Shown: positions 52,112-61,176, counted from the stretch's first letter. The stretch is 64,000 bases of DNA from CAJXSD01 sp964633145 (GCA_964633145.1 CAZWFE010000009.1:6775-70774); one strand, 5' to 3'. Made by a program: numbers and translations. The notes: generated by a model from the sequence alone, not told the origin.

Positions 52112-52534
52112 ATGGCAACAGAACGTACACTGAGCATCATCAAACCAGACGCAACAACACGCAACTTGACTGGCAAAATCAACGCCAAATTCGAAGATGC
52201 GGGCCTGCGTATTGTTGCGCAAAAGCGTATTCACCTGACACCTGCACAAGCGGGCAAGTTTTACGAAGTGCATGCTGAACGCCCATTCTATGGCGAATTG
52301 TGCGAATTCATGGCGTCTGCGCCAGTTGTCGTTCAAGTCTTGGAAGGCGAAGGCGCAATCGCGAAAAACCGCGAAGTTATGGGCGCAACTAACCCAGCTG
52401 ACGCGGCACCAGGAACCATTCGTGCAGAGTTTGCACAATCTGTTGGCGAAAACTCTGTTCACGGTTCAGACGCGCCAGAAACAGCTGCTGTTGAAATCGC
52501 GTATTTCTTCTCAGGTCTAGAGCTGGTTGGCTAA
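52112..52534 (+). CDS. ndk: Nucleoside diphosphate kinase
   Basis: Transfers the gamma phosphate between nucleoside di- and triphosphates through a phosphohistidine. The 140 residues have TLSIIKPDAT, the ERPFYGELCEFM region, and the active-site His117 in ENSVHGSDAPETAAVEIAYFF. Length is typical. The ATG follows AAAGGACCAATGTT. A strong terminator follows. Confidence 0.97.
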   Translation: MATERTLSIIKPDATTRNLTGKINAKFEDAGLRIVAQKRIHLTPAQAGKFYEVHAERPFYGELCEFMASAPVVVQVLEGEGAIAKNREVMGATNPADAAPGTIRAEFAQSVGENSVHGSDAPETAAVEIAYFFSGLELVG

Positions 52535-52560
52535 GCTTAAAGCTTACTTAAATTGAAAGG

Positions 52561-52586
52561 GCGGGGATAATTTCCCCGCTTTTTTA
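52561..52586 (+). terminator. Intrinsic terminator after ndk
   Basis: GCGGGGA pairs with TTCCCCGC across a short TAAT loop and is followed by TTTTTT. It lies 26 bases after the ndk stop. Confidence 0.88.
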
Positions 52587-52677
52587 TCGCGTATTTATCA
52601 AAATTTCACGGTTTTGTCCGATTGTACGCGTTGCGTGATTGAGTATTTTTCAAAAGTGAAAGCAGTCTATGTTTCGA

Positions 52678-53439
52678 CTAAGGTCCGATGAGTGCAAATT
52701 TTAGAAATCTCATGCGATCTATCATTGGATTTTCAGACGGTATTGTGTCGCCGACCACAGATGGGTTTGATTGCACCTGTTTGAGCGTTGTTTTTGCCAT
52801 GTACCCTGACAAACAGGCCAAGCGCGCCGCGCGATCAAGGCGTTTGGGGATGCGCGTTTGCCCCCATGTTGCAAAGTCGCGGATAGCTGTGGGGCGGCCA
52901 TCAGTCATTGGAATTTTACCAGCGCGTTCAAGGGCTGGTAGGGCGTTTAGGAAATTGGCCGCGCCAATTGCGGTGCCCATGTCATATGCTTGTTTCGTAC
53001 AATTTGAATGTAAAAGCGCTGCGGCGGTTTCGTATAAAATCCCTGAGGTTTGGCATATATACAGATGGTGGGCTTGTAGCGTGTCAAAGGGTTCGCGGTA
53101 GATATCCCATCGACGTGCCGAGACCAAGTTTTGTAAATTGCGGGCTTGGGCCGGATTAAGTAGCGTGCAAAGAATGGACAGCGCTGGGTGGGTCGTTACG
53201 GTTTTTCCTGATGCGATATCATCAAGGGCGTCGAACCACCACTGTAGGCGCATTTCGCAGATCATTGGTTCTTGGCTGGCCCAAGGGGCTTGAGCGATTT
53301 CGCAGTTCATCGCAAAGAGCGCAAAGAGAGGGGCACGTCGATCGCGTGGGCAGGCCATAATAGCGCGCAGCCGGTTGGGGTCATTGCGTGCAAGCAGTTC
53401 GGCGCAGGCGTTTATATCGTCCGTCGAATGTGGATCCAT
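52678..53439 (-). CDS. Squalene/phytoene synthase-like protein (NDUFAF6-like)
   Basis: A 253-residue trans-isoprenyl-synthase-fold protein. Family-like segments are CPRDRRAPLFALFAMNCEIAQ and the C-terminal YMAKTTLKQ. The two aspartate-rich DxxxD catalytic motifs of true squalene and phytoene synthases are not evident: the first reads WWFDALDDIAS and the second is lost. It therefore resembles the NDUFAF6 branch, whose mitochondrial member assists complex I assembly. That role is an analogy only. No carotenoid genes flank it. Confidence 0.82.
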   Translation of the reverse strand: MDPHSTDDINACAELLARNDPNRLRAIMACPRDRRAPLFALFAMNCEIAQAPWASQEPMICEMRLQWWFDALDDIASGKTVTTHPALSILCTLLNPAQARNLQNLVSARRWDIYREPFDTLQAHHLYICQTSGILYETAAALLHSNCTKQAYDMGTAIGAANFLNALPALERAGKIPMTDGRPTAIRDFATWGQTRIPKRLDRAARLACLSGYMAKTTLKQVQSNPSVVGDTIPSENPMIDRMRFLKFALIGP

Positions 53440-53442
53440 GAC

Positions 53443-55062
53443 CTAAGCCTGTTTCGCCGTATCGCGCATGATTTTCCATGTGATTGCGTCTAACAGTGCC
53501 TCAAAGCTGGCGTCCACGATGTTGGGGGATACACCAACCGTTGCCCAACGCTGCCCGCTGCTGTCTTGGCTGTCGATGACGACACGCGTGACGGCCTCTG
53601 TGCCGCCTTGGGTAATACGCACCTTAAAATCAACCAGATGCATGTCGTCGATGATATCTTGGTAGGGGCCCAGATCTTTGGCCAAGGCTTTGGCCAAAGC
53701 ATTGACCGGACCGCGGTCTGAGCCCGTTTCATCCATGCTTTCGCTTACGGATAGTTTTTTATCACCATCGATTTTTACAACAACGACGGCCTCGGACAGG
53801 CTGACCATTTTGTCATATTTGTTTTTGCGCCGTTCAACCGTGACGCGGTAGCGTTTGACTTCGAAAAAATTGGGCAAGATGCCAAGTTCGCGGCGCGCCA
53901 GCAATTCAAAGCTGGCTTGGGCCGTGTCATAGGAATAACCCTCGGCCTCGCGGGCTTTGATCGTATCAAGGATACGCCCCAATGCGGGATCACCTTTTTC
54001 GACGGAAATGCCGGCGTCGGACAATCTGCGAATTAGGTTTGATTGACCGGCTTGGTTTGACATCGGAATAATACGCGCGTTTCCAACAGTTGCGGGATCC
54101 GTATGTTCATAGGTCGAGGGATCTTTAAGGATTGCACTGGCGTGCAGACCTGCCTTGTGCGCAAAAGCAGAGCTGCCGACATAGGGTGCCTGGCGTGCAG
54201 GAACGCGGTTTAAGATATCATCCAACAGGCGTGATGTGCGGGTCAGGTTTTGCAGTGCTGCGTGGGAAATTTTAGTTTCAAGCTGATCGCAATAGGGTTG
54301 CTTTAACAACAACGTTGGAATGATCGATGTCAGATTTGCGTTGCCACAACGTTCGCCCAGCCCATTCAATGTGCCTTGAATTTGGCGCACGCCTGCGTCA
54401 ATCGCGGCCAAGGTGTTTGCGACGGCATTTTCGGTGTCGTTGTGGGTGTGAATCCCCAAATGATCGCCTGGAATGCCCGATTGAATAACCGATGAAACGA
54501 TTTCGAACACCTCGGCGGGCAGGGTGCCGCCATTGGTATCGCATAAAACAATCCAACGTGCGCCAGCTGAAAGAGCGGCCTGCAAGGTTTTTAACGCATA
54601 GTCTGGATTTGCCTTGAACCCATCAAAGAAATGTTCGGCATCAAATAACGCTTGGCGGCCTTGGGCGACAATATGGGCCACAGACGCGCTGATATTTTCC
54701 AGATTTTCGTCCAGTGTAATACCCAGTGCAGCGGTGACATGAAAATCATGTGATTTGCCAACCAAGCATACTGCCGGTGTTCCCGCGTTCATGACCGCGG
54801 CCAAGACATCATCGTTTTCGGCCGATCGGCCTGAACGTTTGGTCATTCCAAATGCCGTAAACGTGGCCTGTGTGTCTGGGCGTGCGTCAAAAAATGCGCT
54901 GTCGGTTGGGTTGGCACCGGGCCAGCCCCCCTCGATATAGTCGACACCCAATGCATCTAGCGCAGTTGCGATAGCTTGTTTTTCTTCAATAGAAAATTGA
55001 ACACCTTGGGTTTGTTGCCCGTCGCGCAGGGTCGTATCATAAATATACAGTCTGTCTTTCAT
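53443..55062 (-). CDS. cimA: (R)-citramalate synthase
   Basis: Condenses acetyl-CoA and pyruvate into citramalate for threonine-independent isoleucine synthesis. The 539 residues have the HMGL-like TIM barrel with YDTTLRDGQQTQGVQF, the LGIHTHNDTENAVANTLAA metal-site region (HxH) and GLGERCGNANL, then the C-terminal LeuA regulatory domain (about 400-530). I chose the ATG at 55060-55062 rather than the TTG three codons upstream. The longer NMDGxx form of 2-isopropylmalate synthase is not seen, supporting CimA. cysS is 46 bases upstream on the same strand. Confidence 0.93.
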   Translation of the reverse strand: MKDRLYIYDTTLRDGQQTQGVQFSIEEKQAIATALDALGVDYIEGGWPGANPTDSAFFDARPDTQATFTAFGMTKRSGRSAENDDVLAAVMNAGTPAVCLVGKSHDFHVTAALGITLDENLENISASVAHIVAQGRQALFDAEHFFDGFKANPDYALKTLQAALSAGARWIVLCDTNGGTLPAEVFEIVSSVIQSGIPGDHLGIHTHNDTENAVANTLAAIDAGVRQIQGTLNGLGERCGNANLTSIIPTLLLKQPYCDQLETKISHAALQNLTRTSRLLDDILNRVPARQAPYVGSSAFAHKAGLHASAILKDPSTYEHTDPATVGNARIIPMSNQAGQSNLIRRLSDAGISVEKGDPALGRILDTIKAREAEGYSYDTAQASFELLARRELGILPNFFEVKRYRVTVERRKNKYDKMVSLSEAVVVVKIDGDKKLSVSESMDETGSDRGPVNALAKALAKDLGPYQDIIDDMHLVDFKVRITQGGTEAVTRVVIDSQDSSGQRWATVGVSPNIVDASFEALLDAITWKIMRDTAKQA

Positions 55063-55108
55063 TGTGTTCAACTTTGTTGTGTGGTGTTCGATTTAGCGGG
55101 CACTTGCG

Positions 55109-56482
55109 TTAAAGCGTATCGGCATCTGGTAATTTATGTATGTCAAACCCAACACTTGGGACAAGTTCGACACCGGTTTTCGACATCCTGACCTCAAGCC
55201 CTGCAGATTGAAAGAGGGATTTCAGTTTATCCACTTGGTCAAAATTTTTCGATGCAATCGCAGTTTGTCGGGCGGCAAATAATGCGGTTTCATAGGCGCT
55301 TAGGTCAACAGTTGGGGTGGTCCAATCCCCCATTTCATCACTTAGCAAGCCTATCAGGTTTGCAGCCGCTTTCAACATTGGGCCATCGCCTGCATTGGCA
55401 TATTGATGCAACAGTGCGATCACACCCGATGTGTTCAGATCATCTGCCAGTGTTTTGACGACATCATCGGCGATTTTGCATGCGGTGATGCCATCGGTGA
55501 TCGCACGCCATTTGCGCAACGTCTTTTCTGCGTCGCGCGCCTTGGCATCATTCCAGTCCATGGGTTTGCCGTAATGCGTCGATAGAAACACAAACCTGAT
55601 AACTTCGCCCGCATAGCCCTGATCCAACAAATCGCGCACGGTAAAGAAATTGCCCAGAGACTTGGACATTTTTTTGCCCTCAACCTGTAGCATTTCATTG
55701 TGCAGCCAAACATTTGCAAAACCGGCATTCGGATCGGCACAGCAGCTTTGGGCAATTTCGTTTTCGTGGTGGGGGAACATCAAATCATTGCCACCGCCAT
55801 GAATGTCAAAATGCGCCCCCAACAGATCGCGTGACATGGCTGAACATTCAATGTGCCAGCCGGGGCGGCCACGGCCCCATGGGCTGTCCCAACCGGGTTC
55901 GTGATCTTGGGATGGTTTCCACAACACAAAATCCATCGGATTGCGTTTATAGGGTGCGACCTCAACCCGGGCGCCTGCGATCATATCGTCGATATTGCGA
56001 CCTGATAGGCGCCCATAGCCATCATAGCTGTCAACGGCAAACAGCACATGGCCTTGGGCCGCATAGGCGTTGTTTTTGGCGATCAAATCTGAAATCATAT
56101 CGATCATTTGATCGATGTATTGCGTGGCGCGCGGCATGTGGGTCGGCAATTGGTTGCCCAATGCACCCATATCGTCCAAAAACCATTGTGTGGTTTGCGC
56201 TGTAATATCACCAATACTACGCCCTGTTTCGGCCGCGCGCGCATTAATTTTATCTTCAACATCAGTGAAGTTGCGCACATATGTAACATGATCTGCGCCA
56301 TAGATATGTTTTAGCAGACGAAACAACACGTCAAACATAATCACGTTTCTTGCGTTGCCGATATGGGCGCGATCATAGACGGTCGGTCCACATAGATACA
56401 TGCGCACATTATTGGCGTCTATCGGCGCAAAGGTTTCTTTGCGTCGTGTCATCGAATTATGCAGCATAACAGCGACCATCAT
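55109..56482 (-). CDS. cysS: Cysteinyl-tRNA synthetase
   Basis: Charges tRNA(Cys). The 457-residue class I synthetase has the zinc-binding Cys in MYLCGPTVYD, the HIGH-like motif AHIGNAR, the GWHIECSAMS zinc region, HGGGNDLMFPHHENEIAQS and the KMSKSLGN signature. A GAAAGGG site precedes two adjacent ATGs (56480-56482 and 56477-56479); either could be used. Length is normal. Confidence 0.96.
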   Translation of the reverse strand: MMVAVMLHNSMTRRKETFAPIDANNVRMYLCGPTVYDRAHIGNARNVIMFDVLFRLLKHIYGADHVTYVRNFTDVEDKINARAAETGRSIGDITAQTTQWFLDDMGALGNQLPTHMPRATQYIDQMIDMISDLIAKNNAYAAQGHVLFAVDSYDGYGRLSGRNIDDMIAGARVEVAPYKRNPMDFVLWKPSQDHEPGWDSPWGRGRPGWHIECSAMSRDLLGAHFDIHGGGNDLMFPHHENEIAQSCCADPNAGFANVWLHNEMLQVEGKKMSKSLGNFFTVRDLLDQGYAGEVIRFVFLSTHYGKPMDWNDAKARDAEKTLRKWRAITDGITACKIADDVVKTLADDLNTSGVIALLHQYANAGDGPMLKAAANLIGLLSDEMGDWTTPTVDLSAYETALFAARQTAIASKNFDQVDKLKSLFQSAGLEVRMSKTGVELVPSVGFDIHKLPDADTL

Positions 56483-56626
56483 TTGACCCTTTCGTGATGA
56501 TTTGTTGGTGCAATATCAAACCTGTTTCAAAATGGAAACGCTATATTCTGGCACGGTTATTGGAAATTGACAATTTGCGGGCGCATGTGCCTTATTGAAA
56601 CATGGAATGCAGCGGGGTGTAGGAAC

Positions 56627-56980
56627 TTGGATCAGCCAATTTCATCGATACGAAACTTGGGCCCCGCGACCGAGGCCGAGTTCCATAAAATTGGCGTGAC
56701 CGGCGCGCAGCAATTGCGCGAACTGGGACCTGATACCGCGTATCGCATGTTGTTGGAAAACGGGGTCAGGCCGCATTTTATTGGATATTATGTGTTGGTT
56801 ATGGGCCTGCAGAACCGCCCATGGAATGATTGTAAGGGGGCTGAAAAACAGGCCCTGCGCCAGCGATTTGATCACATCAAAGATCAAGCCAAACAAAGAG
56901 CAAGCGACAGCGGTGTATCACATGAATTGGATCGCGCACTTGATCAAATTGGTGTGCGCAAACCGTCATTGGCCAAATAA
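56627..56980 (+). CDS. TfoX/Sxy C-terminal domain protein
   Basis: A 117-residue single-domain protein related to the C-terminal half of TfoX/Sxy, with the helix-hairpin-like ISSIRNLGPATEAEFHKIGVTGAQQL and the GYYVLVMGLQNRPWNDC core. The frame is open from 56567, but TTG at 56627 with AGGA five bases upstream fits where the conserved region begins (LDQPISSIRNLG). TfoX in gammaproteobacteria activates competence; stand-alone C-terminal versions have no demonstrated role. It converges on the MFS gene. Confidence 0.85.
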   Translation: MDQPISSIRNLGPATEAEFHKIGVTGAQQLRELGPDTAYRMLLENGVRPHFIGYYVLVMGLQNRPWNDCKGAEKQALRQRFDHIKDQAKQRASDSGVSHELDRALDQIGVRKPSLAK

Positions 56981-56996
56981 TTCATGTGCGCAAGGT

Positions 56997-58202
56997 CTAG
57001 GCCTCTTTGTTCTTGAAGGTCAGCCAAAGCAATGCGCCACCGGCCAGCGTTAAAAACGGGATCATCGCAATGTTTACCGATGCCCACCCATCCACAGCTG
57101 CACCGCCCGAGCAATTCATCAAACCACCCGACGCAAGCGATGCAAACGTCACGCCACCAAAGACGATAAGATCGTTCATACCCTGAACAATGCCCTTTTC
57201 CGCGCTGTCGTGCGCGCCTGCCAGCATTGTGGTCGCGCCGATAAAGCCAAAATTCCAACCCACACCCAAAAGGATCAAGGCGATATAGAAGTTTTCCAAG
57301 GCAACGCCTTGCAACGCAACCAATCCTGACACCCCAAGAATGACCAGCCCTGCTGAGACCACGGTTTTAACGCCAAAGCGTGCAATGAAATGCCCTGTGA
57401 AAAATGATGGGATATACATCGCCAAGACGTGTGCGGACACGATATCCGCGGCAGTGTTTTGTTCAAATCCACAGCCCACAACTGCCAATGGTGTCGATGT
57501 CATCACAAGGTTCATCAATGCATAGGACACCATGCCGCAAATAATTGCCACGCTGATGGCCGGCGTTTTTAAGATCGCCAATCGGCTGCGCCCTTTGGGG
57601 GCATTTGCGGCGGGTTTTTCCGGTGTTGGAATGTTAATCGCGAAAAACAACAACGATCCAATTATATTGATCGCAATCACCGCCAAATAGGTGCCCATAA
57701 ATGGCACGACCATTGATTGTGCCGTTACTTTAACCAACTGTGGTCCGATAATTGCGGATGCCAGACCACCGGCCATGACATATGAAATGGCCTTGGGGCG
57801 AAAGGCATCCGATGCCGTGTCTGCGGCTGCAAAGCGGAAAAAGCCCTGCGCAGACATGTAAATCCCTGTCAAAAACGATCCGATTAGAAAAATGGTAAAG
57901 GAATGTTGATATAGACCAATCGCACCAATCGCACCACCGGCCGCGCCGCCCGCGGTCCCAATCAAAAAACCAACACGACGTCCATATTTTTGCATGATCA
58001 TGGACATCGGTGTGGCCGATAGCATGGACCCCAAGACAATCAGCGAAATCGGCAATGTCGCAAAGCAGATGTTTGATGCCAATGTCTGCCCCGCCAGACC
58101 GCCAATGGTAAAAATCATTGGCATTTGTGCGCCCAAGAACGCTTGCGCGAGCACCAAAATGGTCACATTCCGTTTCGCGATGCTGTCATTTGCCACGGTC
58201 AT
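56997..58202 (-). CDS. MFS transporter
   Basis: A 401-residue major facilitator protein with twelve hydrophobic helices. Typical elements are the loop 2-3 motif IMQKYGRRVGFLIGTAGGA (GxxxDRxGRR-like) and a central Pro/Ala/Lys-rich cytoplasmic loop (TPEKPAANAPKGRSRL). Helix 11 has the GWNFGFIGATTMLAGAHD motif. The substrate is unknown; drug or metabolite efflux is possible. The upstream region shares TTAGTGTATCG with the MocR promoter region. It is divergent from the glycosylase gene. Confidence 0.9.
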   Translation of the reverse strand: MTVANDSIAKRNVTILVLAQAFLGAQMPMIFTIGGLAGQTLASNICFATLPISLIVLGSMLSATPMSMIMQKYGRRVGFLIGTAGGAAGGAIGAIGLYQHSFTIFLIGSFLTGIYMSAQGFFRFAAADTASDAFRPKAISYVMAGGLASAIIGPQLVKVTAQSMVVPFMGTYLAVIAINIIGSLLFFAINIPTPEKPAANAPKGRSRLAILKTPAISVAIICGMVSYALMNLVMTSTPLAVVGCGFEQNTAADIVSAHVLAMYIPSFFTGHFIARFGVKTVVSAGLVILGVSGLVALQGVALENFYIALILLGVGWNFGFIGATTMLAGAHDSAEKGIVQGMNDLIVFGGVTFASLASGGLMNCSGGAAVDGWASVNIAMIPFLTLAGGALLWLTFKNKEA

Positions 58203-58297
58203 GGGGGGATCCTTGTGTAAATATTCAAGGCTTGCGATATGATATTCTTAGTGTATCGTCAATCCTAAGTGTGTCGATAACCGATGGAATAGGTCTG

Positions 58298-58924
58298 GTG
58301 GAAACAATAATAACGGATCAATCTGACATTGATCGCGGCTGCGCATGGCTGGCGCAGACCTGTCCGCGGTTTGCGGCGATTTTACCTGAGCTTGGGCCAA
58401 TCCCATTGCGCCTCCGTGCAGACGGGTTTGATCGGTTGTTATCTGCAATCGTATCGCAACAGGTATCGGTCGCATCCGCAAATGCAATTTGGGCACGGGT
58501 TGAGGGGGCAGGGATGACAGATCCCACCGCGATCCTAGCAGCCAGCGACGACGATTTGCGCGCCTGTGGGTTAAGCCGCCAAAAAATGCGCTATGCGCGT
58601 GCTTTGGCGGCAGCGGATATTGATTTTGACGCGCTGCGCGATATGGCCACGCATGATATCATCAAAACATTGACACAGGTTTCGGGCGTCGGGGTATGGA
58701 CGGCCGAAATATATGCGATGTTTAGTTTGGGGCGCGCTGATGTTTTCGCGCCGGGGGATTTGGCCCTGCAAGAAGCTGTGCGGATATTATACGACATGCC
58801 CGAACGTCCGTCCGAGCGCGAATTGCGCCAATTCGCCCAAGCGTGGTCGCCATGGCGGGCGGTTGCAGCGCGCGTGCTTTGGGCCTATTACAAACACGTC
58901 AAAGAACGAGAGGGCATCACATGA
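58298..58924 (+). CDS. alkA: DNA-3-methyladenine glycosylase II, AlkA-like
   Basis: A 208-residue HhH-GPD base excision enzyme that removes alkylated purines. Key elements are the RLLSAIVSQQVSVASANAIW helix, the helix-hairpin-helix LTQVSGVGVWTAEIYAMF and the catalytic Asp in FAPGDLALQEAV. The GTG at 58298, preceded by AGG, gives a normal short AlkA; the longer frame covers non-conserved upstream sequence. It overlaps the esterase start by ATGA. Confidence 0.9.
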   Translation: METIITDQSDIDRGCAWLAQTCPRFAAILPELGPIPLRLRADGFDRLLSAIVSQQVSVASANAIWARVEGAGMTDPTAILAASDDDLRACGLSRQKMRYARALAAADIDFDALRDMATHDIIKTLTQVSGVGVWTAEIYAMFSLGRADVFAPGDLALQEAVRILYDMPERPSERELRQFAQAWSPWRAVAARVLWAYYKHVKEREGIT

Positions 58925-59586
58925 CACGCATCCTAAACGCCGAACGCCGCGAACCTTTATCGGGATCAACGCGATCTGTTGTTGTTTTCTTGCACGGCTA
59001 TGGCGCAAATGGCGCTGATTTACTGGGGTTGGCCGATCCTTTGGCCGAACATTTGCCAGACACGCTGTTTGTGGCCCCCGATGCCCCCGAACATTGTGCA
59101 GGCAGCCCCATGGGGTTCCAGTGGTTTCCCATCCCTTGGATTGACGGCAGCAGCGAAGAGGAATCGCGCCGCGGCATGATGGCTGCAACCGAGGATGTGA
59201 ACGCATTCCTTGATGCGCTGATGGTTGACGAAGATGTCCTGCCCGAACAGGTGGTTTTGTTCGGCTTTTCCCAGGGCACAATGATGTCATTGCATGTGGC
59301 GCCACGCCGCGAAGACCCGATTGCGGGTATCGTTGCATTTTCTGGTCGTTTATTAGAACCTGAATTGCTGGCGGATGAGGCGATCAGCCGTATGCCCATA
59401 TTGTTGGTCCATGGCGATCAGGATGATGTGGTTCCGGTGCAATCACTGCCCCAAGCGGCCGAAGCCCTGCAAACCGCCAAGTTTACCGAAGTTTACGCCC
59501 ATATCCAAAAAGGCACAGGTCACGGCATCGCCCCCGATGGATTGGGCGTTGCACTGGCATTTCTGCGCGACGAACTTAGCCTGTAA
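58921..59586 (+). CDS. Phospholipase/carboxylesterase family alpha/beta hydrolase
   Basis: A 221-residue serine hydrolase of the YpfH/acyl-protein-thioesterase-like family. The oxyanion region VVFLHGYGANG, nucleophile Ser117 in LFGFSQGTMMSL, the acid Asp in VHGDQDDVVP and the His in GTGHGIAPDG make the triad. It is coupled to the glycosylase by ATGA. Its stop codon is followed at once by a Pho box. The substrate is unknown. Confidence 0.9.
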   Translation: MTRILNAERREPLSGSTRSVVVFLHGYGANGADLLGLADPLAEHLPDTLFVAPDAPEHCAGSPMGFQWFPIPWIDGSSEEESRRGMMAATEDVNAFLDALMVDEDVLPEQVVLFGFSQGTMMSLHVAPRREDPIAGIVAFSGRLLEPELLADEAISRMPILLVHGDQDDVVPVQSLPQAAEALQTAKFTEVYAHIQKGTGHGIAPDGLGVALAFLRDELSL

Positions 59587-59604
59587 CTGTCATATCCCTG
59601 TCAT
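59587..59604 (+). promoter_or_regulatory. Consensus Pho box upstream of the HNH endonuclease gene
   Basis: CTGTCAT-ATCC-CTGTCAT is two perfect 7-base direct repeats in an 11-base period, matching the PhoB-binding consensus. It starts directly after the esterase stop codon and 120 bases before the HNH ATG. A single inverted copy (ATGACAG) occurs at 59708-59714 next to the ribosome site. Confidence 0.7.
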
Positions 59605-59723
59605 AAAGTCGTGGTTCTGTCTTGGTGAGCCCAAATCAAGGGGGTTGCCAGATGGAATACACGATATATAGTGGTGTTATCCGATCTGAACACTGTGACC
59701 AATGGGAATGACAGGGGGCAGCC

Positions 59724-60308
59724 ATGGATGGCGATTTTAGAACTGAATTTATACGCGAACCCGCATCGCGCAAACAACATGCGGCCTTGGTATTGAATGC
59801 GGATTATCGACCACTGTCGTATTATCCGCTGTCGCTGTGGTCGTGGCAGGATGCAGTCAAGGCAGCCTACATGGATCGGGTCGATATTGTGGCGGAATAT
59901 GATGATTATGTTCACAGTCCGACCACACGAATAAAAATACCCTCTGTTGTCGTCCTAAAAGATTATGTCAAACCTCAAAAGCGCGTGGCCTTCACGCGCT
60001 TTAATTTATTTTTGCGGGACGAATTCAAATGTCAGTACTGTGGATCGCGGGGCGATTTAACATTTGACCACGTGGTGCCGCGCAAAGTGGGTGGTGTGAC
60101 CAGTTGGGAAAATGTGGTCGCCGCGTGTAGCCCCTGTAATTTAAAGAAAGGTTCCAAGAGTTTGCGCCATTCTGGATTGCACCTGCGCAAACCCCCGCGC
60201 CAACCGTCGGTGCATGAATTGCAATCCTTGGGCCGGCGTTTTCCACCCAATTACCTACACGATAGCTGGATGGATTTCCTCTATTGGGATAGTGAGTTAG
60301 AGCGTTGA
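59724..60308 (+). CDS. HNH endonuclease family protein
   Basis: A 194-residue HNH nuclease of the stand-alone DUF/HNH_5 type common in alphaproteobacteria. The N-terminal ALVLNADYRPLSYYPLSLWSWQ segment is strongly family-like. The HNH core has Cys pairs CQYCG and CSPCN with LTFDHVVPRKVGG between, providing the zinc and catalytic His. No methyltransferase or phage gene is near, so it is not clearly a restriction enzyme. A Pho box lies upstream. The stop is 68 bases before the second gap. Confidence 0.9.
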   Translation: MDGDFRTEFIREPASRKQHAALVLNADYRPLSYYPLSLWSWQDAVKAAYMDRVDIVAEYDDYVHSPTTRIKIPSVVVLKDYVKPQKRVAFTRFNLFLRDEFKCQYCGSRGDLTFDHVVPRKVGGVTSWENVVAACSPCNLKKGSKSLRHSGLHLRKPPRQPSVHELQSLGRRFPPNYLHDSWMDFLYWDSELER

Positions 60309-60321
60309 CACCCAATGGGTG

Positions 60322-60376
60322 AATGATAGCATCGGGCACGTAATATGTTCGGTGCGCTATGACGAAAAACCCCATT
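60322..60376 (+). repeat. 55-bp contig-end duplicate, left copy
   Basis: Identical to 60477-60531 and directly abuts the N gap, as at the first gap. It contains a truncated copy of the start of the membrane-protein gene (ATG at 60359). Confidence 0.85.
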
Positions 60377-60476
60377 NNNNNNNNNNNNNNNNNNNNNNNN
60401 NNNNNNNNNNNNNNNNNNNNNNNNNNNNNNNNNNNNNNNNNNNNNNNNNNNNNNNNNNNNNNNNNNNNNNNNNNNN
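60377..60476. other. Assembly gap of 100 N
   Basis: Exactly 100 undetermined bases. The duplicate flanks indicate overlapping contig ends rather than missing sequence. Merging them would place the membrane-protein ATG about 50 bases after the HNH stop. Confidence 0.95.
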
Positions 60477-60531
60477 AATGATAGCATCGGGCACGTAATA
60501 TGTTCGGTGCGCTATGACGAAAAACCCCATT
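60477..60531 (+). repeat. 55-bp contig-end duplicate, right copy
   Basis: Identical to 60322-60376. It carries the real 5' end of the membrane-protein gene, which continues intact beyond the duplicate. Confidence 0.85.
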
Positions 60532-61176
60532 TTGAATGACCTGATTGGCCTGTGTATTTTCATTCCGGTGATATTGTTGCTGCATGTCAGTGACCCATCC
60601 GATGGTTTGGGTCTGTGGTCGTCATTGGCTTTTGTGCCGTTGTTTGTTGTGGCATTGGACGTCATGGTCCAGTTCCAATTCATGGCGATTGATAAACCAA
60701 AATTGTCGTTTGAATGGATCATGAATGCGGTGTCTTGGGGGGTGCTTCAGGCAAGTGTTATGACAATCAATATGGCTGACTTTCCCGATCGAGCCGCCGT
60801 TTTGTTACAATTTGCGATCCAATTTACTATCATGACCAGCGTTTGGTGGTTTTTTGGGGCAGCCAGGCATAGTCAAGATAAACACATTGCCAAACAAACC
60901 CGTTTTGCCACCCGTCAGGAATTCGATACATACCGCGACGGACATTCATTCAGACGTTCCGAAATTCTTGGCGCTGCTGGAATGACATGTATTTCCATCG
61001 CTTCAATGATTTGGGGCAATGTTGTGCTGGGGTTAGTGTTTTTATTAACCGTGCCAGTCATCCTATCGCAGGGTATTCAGATGCATCATGTGCCCCATTG
61101 GTACAGCTGGGTGAGCAGCGCTGTTTATGGCCTTGCAGCTGGGGCAGTCGTATATTTGTCCATGTCTGGTTTTTAA
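60514..61176 (+). CDS. Multi-pass membrane protein, unknown function
   Basis: A 220-residue protein I do not recognise. It has about six hydrophobic helices (near 8-24, 33-52, 68-86, 98-116, 150-182 and 195-217), with a charged cytoplasmic-type loop (ARHSQDKHIAKQTRF) before the fifth. No metal or nucleotide motif is visible. It lies just after the contig join and its 3' end overlaps the MocR gene on the other strand by 4 bases. If the duplicate is merged it would sit close behind the HNH gene and could share its transcript. Confidence 0.75.
   Translation: MTKNPILNDLIGLCIFIPVILLLHVSDPSDGLGLWSSLAFVPLFVVALDVMVQFQFMAIDKPKLSFEWIMNAVSWGVLQASVMTINMADFPDRAAVLLQFAIQFTIMTSVWWFFGAARHSQDKHIAKQTRFATRQEFDTYRDGHSFRRSEILGAAGMTCISIASMIWGNVVLGLVFLLTVPVILSQGIQMHHVPHWYSWVSSAVYGLAAGAVVYLSMSGF

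Noticed and set aside
59724..60308. Restriction or phage-defence nuclease
   Set aside because: No methyltransferase, phage or defence gene is nearby, and the protein resembles a widespread chromosomal HNH family.
60025..60722. Minus-strand frames through the second N gap
   Set aside because: Artefacts of the N run and duplicate flanks, antisense to the HNH and membrane-protein genes.
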